The position numbers and the translations under genes were made by a program. 46,252 bases of DNA from an uncultured Alistipes sp. (GTDB lineage: Bacteria > Bacteroidota > Bacteroidia > Bacteroidales > Rikenellaceae): positions 1-46,252 of the forward strand of contig CALUKK010000021.1 in NCBI GenBank assembly GCA_944321205.1. Direction: 5' to 3'. Below are positions 40,306 through 46,252 of the stretch, in pieces. Every line of letters starts with the position of its first letter. Position 1 is the first letter of the stretch. The notes below the pieces were generated by a model. It had not been told where the DNA came from. It saw only the letters and a program-made list of their open reading frames with translations, and did not search any database.

Positions 40306-43059
40306 TCAGATCACGATGTTGATGATCTTGCTCGGGACGACGATCACCTTCTTCGGCGTCTTGCCCTCGATCCACTTCTGGGCCTCGGGCGCCGTGACGA
40401 CATCGGCCTGAATCTCGGACGGAGTCATCGAGGTGGCATACTCCTTCTTGAAGCGCAGTTTGCCGTTGACCGATACCGGGTATTCGAACGAGCTCTGCAC
40501 GAGGTACTTCTCGTCGTAGGTCGGGTAGTGCGCGTCGCATACCGAGCCGCTCTTTCCGAGAGCCTCCCAGAGTTCCTCGGCGATGTGCGGGGCGAAGGGG
40601 GTGATCAGCACCACCAGCGGTTCGAGAATCGCCCGCTTCGAGCAGTCGCCCAGTTCGTTGAGGCAGATCATGAAGGCGGCCACCGAGGTGTTGAATGAGA
40701 AGTTTTCGATATCTTCGCTCACCTTCTTGATCGTCTTGTGCAGCGTGCGCAGCTCCTTTTCGGTCGGCTGCTCGTCCGTCACGCAAAGGCCGTCGCGGTT
40801 ATAGAAGAGCCGCCAGAAGCGGCGCAGGAACTTGTGTACGCCGTCGATGCCGTTCGTGTCCCAGGGTTTCGACTGCTCGAGCGGTCCGAGGAACATCTCG
40901 TACATGCGCAGCGTGTCGGCGCCGTAGGTGTCGACGATGTAGTCGGGGTTGACGACATTGTACATCGACTTCGACATCTTCTCGATGGCCCAGCCGCAGA
41001 TGTACTTTCCATCCTCGAGGATGAACTCCGCATCGTGGAATTCCGGACGCCAGGCCCGGAATGCATCGAGATCGAGCACGTCGTTGCGGACGATGTTCAC
41101 GTCGACATGAATCTCCTGCGTCTCATACTGGTCACGCAGTCCGAGCGAAACGAACTTGTTGGTCCCCACGACGCGGTAGACGAAGTTCGAACGGCCCTGG
41201 ATCATGCCCTGGTTGACGAGTTTCTTGAAGGGCTCCTCCTCGCAGACGCAGCCCAGATCATAGAGGAACATGTTCCAGAAGCGCGAGTACATCAGGTGCC
41301 CCGTGGCGTGCTCGATGCCGCCGACGTAGAGGTCGACATTGCGCCAGTATTCGTCGGCCTCCCGGCTGACGAGCGCCCGGTCGTTGTGGGGATCCATGTA
41401 GCGCAGGTAGTAGGCCGACGAACCGGCGAATCCCGGCATGGTCGAGAGTTCGTAGGGGTAGCCCTCGGGGGTCTGCCACCCCTTGACGCGGGTCAGCGGC
41501 GGTTCTCCCTGCTCCGTGGGGCCGAAGTTCTCGATCGGCGGCAACTCCAGGGGGAGCTTGTCCATCGGCAGCGGATAGGCCGTGTTGTCCTTGTAGTAGA
41601 TCGGGAAGGGCTCGCCCCAGTAGCGCTGGCGCGAGAAGATGGCGTCACGCAGCCGGTAGTTGACCCGTTTTTTGCCCAGACCGCGGCGCTCGACCTCGCG
41701 GAACATCACCTGGATGGCCTCCTTGACGTCCATGCCGTTGAGGAAGTCCGAGTTGATCAACTTGCCCGATTTGGCGTCATAGGACTCCTTCTCGACGTCG
41801 CCGCCCTCGACCACGGGGATGATCTCCAGCCCGAAGTGACGGGCAAAGGCCCAGTCGCGCGAGTCGTGGGCCGGAACGGCCATGATGGCCCCGGTGCCGT
41901 ATCCGGCCAGCACGTAGTCCGAGACATAGATCGGAATGGCACGTCCCGTGAAGGGGTTGATGGCGCAGGAGCCCGTCGCCACGCCGCTCACGCGTTTCGT
42001 GTCGGCGATGCGGTCACGCTCCGAACGCTTCTTCGTCTCGGCGAGATAGGCCTCGACGGCGGCGCGGTTTTCCTCGGTGGTCAACTCTCCGACCCATTCG
42101 TGCTCGGGGGCGATGACCATGAACGTCACGCCGAAGATCGTGTCGGGACGGGTCGTGAAGATCTCCAGTTTTTTCTCGGAACCCTGGATGTCGAAGAATA
42201 CCTGGGCACCCTCCGAGCGGCCGATCCAGTTGCGCTGGATCTCCTTGAGCGAGTCGCTCCACTGGAGCTTGTCCAGCCCGTTGAGCATCCGTTGGGCGTA
42301 GGCCGTCACGCGCAGCAGCCACTGCTTCATGCGCTTCTGCTCGACGGGATAGCCGCCGCGCACCGACAGCCCGTCGTGCACTTCGTCGTTGGCCAGGACC
42401 GTCCCGAGTTTCGGACACCAGTTGACCATCGTGTCGGCCCGGAAGGCCAGACGGTAGTTCTGCAACACCTGTTCGCGATGTTTTTCGTCCCACGAGTTCC
42501 ATTCGTCGGCCGTGAAGTGCAGCTCCTGGGTGCAGGCGACATCGAGGCCCTCGGTTCCGGAGTTGGCGAAGGCCGCCTTGAGCTCTTCGATCGGACGGGC
42601 CTGCTGCCGGCGGTTGTCGTAGTAGTGGGAGAACATCTCCAGAAAGGCCCATTGCGTCCACTTGTAGTAGGAGGGATCGCACGTGCGCACCTCGCGGTCC
42701 CAATCGAACGAGAAGCCGATCTTGTCCAGCTGTTCGCGGTAACGGGCGATGTTCTGTTCGGTGGTTACGGCGGGGTGCTGGCCCGTCTGGATGGCGTACT
42801 GCTCGGCGGGCAGGCCGAAGGCGTCGTAACCCATCGGGTGCAGGACGTTGAAGCCCTTCAGCCGTTTGTAGCGCGAGTAGATGTCCGAGGCGATGTAGCC
42901 CAGCGGGTGCCCGACATGCAGACCGGCTCCCGAGGGGTAGGGGAACATGTCCAGGACGTAGAATTTCGGACGCGAAGGATCCGTCTCCACCTTGTAGGTT
43001 TTCCGTTCACGCCAGCGCTGTTGCCATTTCGGCTCGATCTCCTTGAAATTGTATTCCAT
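40306..43059 (-). CDS. leuS: Leucyl-tRNA synthetase
   Basis: LeuS charges tRNA-Leu. The 917 residues are full length for a class Ia enzyme. The HIGH motif is HVGH at residues 48-51 and the KMSKS loop is intact in [15 protein letters not shown]. The CP1 editing domain is present ([40 protein letters not shown]). The C-terminal ARMTGT-like region ends [14 protein letters not shown] -7 box lies 32 nt upstream. It starts a run that may continue into the esterase gene across the repeat spacer. Confidence 0.97.
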   Translation of the reverse strand: MEYNFKEIEPKWQQRWRERKTYKVETDPSRPKFYVLDMFPYPSGAGLHVGHPLGYIASDIYSRYKRLKGFNVLHPMGYDAFGLPAEQYAIQTGQHPAVTTEQNIARYREQLDKIGFSFDWDREVRTCDPSYYKWTQWAFLEMFSHYYDNRRQQARPIEELKAAFANSGTEGLDVACTQELHFTADEWNSWDEKHREQVLQNYRLAFRADTMVNWCPKLGTVLANDEVHDGLSVRGGYPVEQKRMKQWLLRVTAYAQRMLNGLDKLQWSDSLKEIQRNWIGRSEGAQVFFDIQGSEKKLEIFTTRPDTIFGVTFMVIAPEHEWVGELTTEENRAAVEAYLAETKKRSERDRIADTKRVSGVATGSCAINPFTGRAIPIYVSDYVLAGYGTGAIMAVPAHDSRDWAFARHFGLEIIPVVEGGDVEKESYDAKSGKLINSDFLNGMDVKEAIQVMFREVERRGLGKKRVNYRLRDAIFSRQRYWGEPFPIYYKDNTAYPLPMDKLPLELPPIENFGPTEQGEPPLTRVKGWQTPEGYPYELSTMPGFAGSSAYYLRYMDPHNDRALVSREADEYWRNVDLYVGGIEHATGHLMYSRFWNMFLYDLGCVCEEEPFKKLVNQGMIQGRSNFVYRVVGTNKFVSLGLRDQYETQEIHVDVNIVRNDVLDLDAFRAWRPEFHDAEFILEDGKYICGWAIEKMSKSMYNVVNPDYIVDTYGADTLRMYEMFLGPLEQSKPWDTNGIDGVHKFLRRFWRLFYNRDGLCVTDEQPTEKELRTLHKTIKKVSEDIENFSFNTSVAAFMICLNELGDCSKRAILEPLVVLITPFAPHIAEELWEALGKSGSVCDAHYPTYDEKYLVQSSFEYPVSVNGKLRFKKEYATSMTPSEIQADVVTAPEAQKWIEGKTPKKVIVVPSKIINIVI

Positions 43060-43091
43060 ATCTTGTGTCCGTTTGTTTTCGATTTTTCGGA

Positions 43092-43099
43092 CAAAAATA
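43092..43099 (-). promoter_or_regulatory. -7 promoter element (TATTTTTG) for leuS
   Basis: TATTTTTG on the minus strand lies 32 nt before ATG 43059. Confidence 0.6.
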
Positions 43100-43180
43100 C
43101 GAAAAGTTTTTCAGATTGAACCCTTTTCGGAGATTCTTTGCGGCGAAGGGAAGCCTGCAACGGCTTTGATGGCGCATAAA

Positions 43181-43209
43181 GACACGGCACGACCCCGAAA
43201 GGCCGTGTC
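43181..43209 (-). terminator. Hairpin terminator after the propeller lipoprotein gene
   Basis: GACACGGC and GCCGTGTC pair across a 13-nt loop, 83 bp past the lipoprotein stop, with TTTAT following on the minus strand. The gap 43060-43292 contains only this and the leuS promoter. Confidence 0.55.
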
Positions 43210-43292
43210 GTCGTGCACCGGCATCCGGCCGCCGGAGCCGGGACGTGGAGCGTCGCCCTTCGGAGGACGGAGGGCAAAACACTTTGCGGAAG

Positions 43293-44381
43293 CTATTCGC
43301 CGGTCGAGTCGTCGTAGCTCGGCACGACGTACATCGCATAGGCCTCGCCGCGCCCCAGTTCATAGAGGATCTCGCTGCCTTTCCAGACCGTGGCGTGGCG
43401 ACCGCTCCCGAAGCGTGTCCCTGCGGTGAACACATCCTCGCCCCACGCTGCGATTGCATAGGGTATGCTGCCGGCGGCCGTACCGTTCGACAGCGTGTAG
43501 AGCTGGGTGCCGTTCTGCCAGACAACACCTTGCTCCTCGGAGTTCGTTGCGGTGTAATAGCCGGCCGTATAGAGGGTTCCGTCGGTCATCCACAGCGACA
43601 TGGCTTCGGCCGATGAACTGCCGTCGGTCAGCGAGTAGAGTAGTTTGTCATTGCTCCAGACGGTAGCCGTTTCACCCGACGATCCGGCGGCGTAGAGCGT
43701 GTCGTCCGCGAGAAAGAGCTCGCGAATGTCGCCCGGAGTCGTGCCGTCGGTGAGCGTCTGATAGGCGTCGGCATTCTTCCAGATCTGGGCCACCTGCTGC
43801 GTGCTGCCCGTCTGCAGATCCCCGGCGACATACAGATCCGTACCCGAGAGCAGCAGGGTCCGTGCCTGGGAGTTCGCCGGAGAGACCGAATAGTTATAGA
43901 GCACGTTGCCGTTCTGCCAGAGGGTGGCGGTCAATGCTCCGTTGACCGTGGCACTGCCGGCGGCATAGATGTCGCTGCCCGATACGGCAACGGAGTAGGC
44001 ATAGGAGTTGCTGCCGGTTGTACCGAGGGTGTATTTCAATGCATCGTTCTCCCAGAGCACCGCGACGATATGGCCGTCCGTCTGCTCTTCGTAGCCGGCG
44101 ATGTAGAGCGTCCCGTTGTCGATGCAGAGTCCGTATGCCCAGGCGTTTGACGTGCCGTCGGAGAGCGCATACAGCTCCGTACCGTTCTTCCAGACCGTGG
44201 CCACGGCCTTTGATTCGACGGTTTTGTAGCCGGCCGTATAGATGTCGTAGGAGGAGGGTTGCGGAGTCGGCGGCACAGGGGTGGGGCCGGAGGTGTCGGA
44301 GGAGTCGTCCGAACCGCACGAAGTGTTCCAGCACAGGGCCGCCAGCAGCGGCACGAAGAGTGTGAGCATGGTCTGTTTCAT
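43293..44381 (-). CDS. Lipoprotein with seven propeller-like repeats
   Basis: This 362-residue lipoprotein begins MKQTMLTLFVPLLAALCWNTSC, lipidated at Cys22, then a flexible Ser/Pro/Thr linker (SDDSSDTSGPTPVPPTPQPSS). The rest is seven repeats of about 41-47 residues with the pattern [D/T]-[L/I/V]-Y-x-A-G, then W-x-N-G-x-x-L-Y-x-L-x-D-G-T. Seven copies suggest a closed seven-bladed beta-propeller. No catalytic residues are evident, so a binding role at the cell surface or periplasm is likely. ATG 44381 is chosen over the longer frame to 44462 because it starts the signal peptide. I do not recognise a named family. Confidence 0.8.
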   Translation of the reverse strand: MKQTMLTLFVPLLAALCWNTSCGSDDSSDTSGPTPVPPTPQPSSYDIYTAGYKTVESKAVATVWKNGTELYALSDGTSNAWAYGLCIDNGTLYIAGYEEQTDGHIVAVLWENDALKYTLGTTGSNSYAYSVAVSGSDIYAAGSATVNGALTATLWQNGNVLYNYSVSPANSQARTLLLSGTDLYVAGDLQTGSTQQVAQIWKNADAYQTLTDGTTPGDIRELFLADDTLYAAGSSGETATVWSNDKLLYSLTDGSSSAEAMSLWMTDGTLYTAGYYTATNSEEQGVVWQNGTQLYTLSNGTAAGSIPYAIAAWGEDVFTAGTRFGSGRHATVWKGSEILYELGRGEAYAMYVVPSYDDSTGE

Positions 44382-44400
44382 GATGTTTTTACGGTTTGTG

Positions 44401-44510
44401 TTTCGGAATGGCCGCGGCGGTTCCGCAGCCATTCCGAAAGGAGCAAAGTCCGTGCCGGCCACTCCTCTCCGGCTGTTGCGGATGCCGGGCGAAGGGCGGG
44501 CGGCATCCGC
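44401..44510 (-). promoter_or_regulatory. Two strong hairpins in the leader of the propeller lipoprotein
   Basis: TTTCGGAATGGC / GCCATTCCGAAA (44401-44412 and 44428-44439) and GCGGATGCCG / CGGCATCCGC (44478-44487 and 44501-44510) are perfect inverted repeats of 12 and 10 bp. Neither is followed by a T run on the minus strand. A degenerate GGACTTTG box lies between them. They could be leader RNA structures or operator sites. Confidence 0.55.
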
Positions 44511-44516
44511 CAGCAG

Positions 44517-44545
44517 AAAAAAAGACGCAGCCGGATGGCTGCGTC
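44517..44545 (-). terminator. Rho-independent terminator after the LRR lipoprotein
   Basis: GACGCAGCC / GGCTGCGTC is a perfect 9-bp stem with a 4-nt loop, followed by seven T on the minus strand, 37 bp past the stop. Confidence 0.92.
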
Positions 44546-44582
44546 GCGGGTTGGTCGTAGGTGTGTCAGACCGGGATTCGGA

Positions 44583-45290
44583 CTATTCGTAAATGATTCG
44601 GGTCGTTGCGGGAACCGACATCAGGATATTGGCATCCTTGTGTGCCTGTAACATGCGCAACTCCTTCAGCGAGTTCATCTCGATGGCGTAGAGTTGTGTA
44701 AGTTTCGGATTCTTCGTCACGTCGAGAGTCTCGATCTGGTTGGTGAAGTTCGGCATCATGTTGATGTAAAGGAATTCGAGTTCCGGGTTGTGGCTTACGT
44801 CGAGGGCCGTGAGCCGGTTGCCCTGCACGAAAAGATACCGCAGTTTCGGATTGTGGGACAAGTCGATCGACGTCAGGGCATTGTTGTTGCAGTTGAGGGT
44901 CTCCAACTCGGGAAGGCTGCTCACATTGAGGGCTGTCAGTTTTCCGTACATCAGGTCCAGATCTTTCAGCCGGGTGTTGCGGCTCAAATCGACCGACGTG
45001 AATTCGCACATGGTGCAGGAGAGCTTTTCGAGTCCGGTGAAGTTTTCGATTCCGCTCAGGGAGGTGATGCCGGTGAGTGTCTTGTCCGTATTGGCGTCGA
45101 GCGTCAACGTCTTCACCGAAGCGGCTTCGTCGTTTGTGAGTACGCCGTCGCCGTTGGTGTCATACTGGCTCGTGCAATAGTCTCCGAAGGTCGGGTCCTC
45201 GAATGTCACGGGAAGGGAACCCCCCCCCTGCTCTTTGTTGCATCCTGCGGCCAGAATGGTCAGGGAAAGCAACAGAAATAATCTTTTCAT
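44583..45290 (-). CDS. Leucine-rich repeat lipoprotein with EF-hand-like loop and G9 tract
   Basis: This 235-residue lipoprotein begins MKRLFLLLSLTILAAGC, lipidated at Cys17. A calcium-loop-like YDTNGDGVLTNDEA follows at about residues 43-56, then about six leucine-rich repeats of roughly 21 residues (for example LETLNCNNNALTSIDLSHNPK), as in surface LRR proteins of Bacteroidota and others. Codons 21-24 (Gln-Gly-Gly-Gly) contain nine G in a row on the coding strand, just after the lipobox, a slippage-prone site that would switch the reading frame. It has its own promoter and terminator. A surface binding role is inferred from the repeats only. Confidence 0.87.
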   Translation of the reverse strand: MKRLFLLLSLTILAAGCNKEQGGGSLPVTFEDPTFGDYCTSQYDTNGDGVLTNDEAASVKTLTLDANTDKTLTGITSLSGIENFTGLEKLSCTMCEFTSVDLSRNTRLKDLDLMYGKLTALNVSSLPELETLNCNNNALTSIDLSHNPKLRYLFVQGNRLTALDVSHNPELEFLYINMMPNFTNQIETLDVTKNPKLTQLYAIEMNSLKELRMLQAHKDANILMSVPATTRIIYE

Positions 45291-45339
45291 AAGCGGGAAA
45301 TTAGTGGGAAATTTTTGCTGTCAGCGTCTCGTTTTCTGG

Positions 45340-45347
45340 CAAATATA
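45340..45347 (-). promoter_or_regulatory. -7 promoter element (TATATTTG) for the LRR lipoprotein
   Basis: TATATTTG on the minus strand lies 49 nt before ATG 45290; TTG on the same strand at 45370-45368 could be the -33 box. Confidence 0.6.
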
Positions 45348-45614
45348 GGTTTTTCTTTTCTATTCTGCAAGACTGCACGGGCGTTGTCGGGAGAGAGCCG
45401 CGTTTGGAGAGAGCGGCGGGCCTGGAGCGGGGATTTCCCTTGCATGTCCGTTCCTGTTCGCGGGGTTTCCTGCGGCGCTTTTAAGCGGATGATGAACAGA
45501 CGATTATCGGAATGTGTATAGGTGTTTGTATATAGTTTTCAGGAAATCATCAATAAAAAGAATAGATAGTGGGGCAAAAACGGCGAAAAACCCGAAAAAA
45601 GATGGTCTTATATA
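45348..45614. other. Gene-free spacer, AT-rich toward the rpsL promoter
   Basis: The half nearest the LRR gene is GC-rich; from about 45500 it becomes AT-rich, as expected upstream of a strong ribosomal promoter. No gene, RNA or repeat was recognised. Confidence 0.5.
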
Positions 45615-45643
45615 TTGTATTTCCAAAAAAATGCGTACCTTTG
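45615..45643 (+). promoter_or_regulatory. rpsL operon promoter (TTG -33, TACCTTTG -7)
   Basis: TTG at 45615-45617 and TACCTTTG at 45636-45643 fit the Bacteroidota pair. The 57-nt leader region starts with a small GTCCA/TGGAC hairpin (45646-45658). Confidence 0.75.
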
Positions 45644-45700
45644 CAGTCCATTTTGGACAATGGAAATAGATTTTTTAACCATTAAAGGACAGTTTTTACA

Positions 45701-46081
45701 ATGCCAACTATTCAACAGTTAGTGAGAAACGGCCGTCTGTCGCTCGAGGACAAATCCAAGTCTCCGGCACTGGCCGCTTGTCCCCAGCGCCGTGGCGTCT
45801 GCACGCGTGTGTACACCACGACCCCCAAGAAGCCTAACTCGGCTATGCGTAAGGTGGCTCGTGTGCGTCTGACCAACGGCAAGGAGGTCAATGCCTACAT
45901 TCCGGGCGAAGGCCACAACCTGCAGGAGCACTCCATCGTACTGGTTCGCGGCGGACGTGTGAAGGACCTTCCGGGTGTACGTTATCACCTGGTTCGCGGA
46001 GCCCTCGATTCGGCCGGTGTCGACGGACGTCGCCAGCGTCGTTCGAAATATGGAGCCAAACGGCCCAAGGCAGGCAAGTAA
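45701..46081 (+). CDS. rpsL: 30S ribosomal protein S12
   Basis: S12 shapes the decoding centre. The 126 residues are the full family length: [12 protein letters not shown] start, [13 protein letters not shown] with unmodified Lys43/Lys44, and [35 protein letters not shown]. The usual streptomycin-resistance positions look wild type. rpsG follows after 50 bp, the standard str operon order. Confidence 0.98.
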   Translation: MPTIQQLVRNGRLSLEDKSKSPALAACPQRRGVCTRVYTTTPKKPNSAMRKVARVRLTNGKEVNAYIPGEGHNLQEHSIVLVRGGRVKDLPGVRYHLVRGALDSAGVDGRRQRRSKYGAKRPKAGK

Positions 46082-46131
46082 ACCCCGAAACTCTCACTTG
46101 AGAAACAATCTTTAGACAACAGTAAATAGCA

Positions 46132-46252
46132 ATGAGAAAAGCTAAGCCAAGAAAGCGAATTCTACTTCCGGATCCGAAGTTCGGAGACGTGGCCGTGACC
46201 CGTTTCGTGAACAACCTCATGCTGGATGGTAAGAAGAGTATTGCCTACACGA
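46132..46252 (+). CDS. rpsG: 30S ribosomal protein S7, N-terminal part (runs off the window)
   Basis: The first 40 codons read [20 protein letters not shown] then [20 protein letters not shown], the S7 N-terminus that contacts 16S rRNA. It follows rpsL in the str operon; fusA is expected beyond the window. Confidence 0.96.
   Translation, partial: MRKAKPRKRILLPDPKFGDVAVTRFVNNLMLDGKKSIAYT

Noticed and set aside
40738..43119. 793-residue open frame antisense to leuS
   Set aside because: It is the mirror of a strongly biased GC-rich gene; leuS on the other strand has all synthetase motifs, and the antisense product resembles nothing.
45315..45521. 68-codon ORF upstream of rpsL
   Set aside because: No family resemblance, and it crosses the promoter of the LRR lipoprotein gene.

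Overview
The window looks like chromosomal DNA from a GC-rich member of the Bacteroidota, most likely Alistipes or a close Rikenellaceae relative. Four things point there: many promoters with the phylum-specific -7 element TAnnTTTG; Bacteroidota-only families (DUF4270, DUF4837, DUF3098, plug-TonB fusions); an arginine operon built around an N-acylornithine carbamoyltransferase (ArgF'); and the gene order yfhO-ftsX-DUF3098-uppP-truB-queA. The genus is an inference. No phage, insertion sequence, CRISPR array, rRNA or tRNA was seen.

Layout. 1-4324 (minus): 5' part of topA, then a half-length glycogen-synthase-like protein overlapping a DUF4270 lipoprotein gene. 4365-10678 (minus): envelope and tRNA-modification operon yfhO-ftsX-DUF3098-uppP-truB-queA. 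10735-13137 (plus): polyprenyl diphosphate synthase and a sugar MFS transporter. 13231-14126 (minus): rplS with a probable 430-nt leader made of tandem repeats. 14162-16915 (plus): surE and a two-component pair. 16980-17330: remnant of a DUF2059 gene. 17362-20025 (minus): cardiolipin synthase and a DUF4837 lipoprotein. 20098-21503 (plus): polysaccharide deacetylase and efp. 21540-30382 (minus): a complete acylated arginine pathway in eight genes, in transcription order GNAT-argG-argC-argD-argF'-argB-argE-argH. 30432-32677 (minus): RelA/SpoT homologue. 32691-33380 (plus): hemolysin III family. 33720-39062 (minus): prfA, plug-TonB protein, menA, xseA, xseB, methyltransferase. 39161-43099 (minus): leuS and a secreted esterase. 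43293-45347 (minus): two lipoproteins, one a seven-repeat propeller and one a leucine-rich repeat protein with a G9 tract. 45615-46252 (plus): rpsL and the start of rpsG.

The genes fit together mostly as housekeeping. The arg operon can carry glutamate to arginine through acylated intermediates, given carbamoyl phosphate from elsewhere. UppP, YfhO, FtsX, Cls and the deacetylase serve the envelope. MenA and the polyprenyl synthase can together supply menaquinone.

The least ordinary signal is in the spacers. At least six gaps, mostly between same-strand genes, hold short tandem repeat arrays of unrelated sequence with different periods (68, 18, 14, 52, 51 and about 70 bp). Three such gaps also contain a run of 8-9 C on the plus strand. 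A G9 run also sits inside the LRR lipoprotein gene just after its lipobox, which makes it a phase-variation candidate. Other points of interest are Ala at the specificity-determining position 90 of ArgF', altered hydrolase motifs in the RelA/SpoT homologue, a 20-bp palindrome over the efp promoter, and two promoters placed so close to the start codon that the mRNAs would be almost leaderless.
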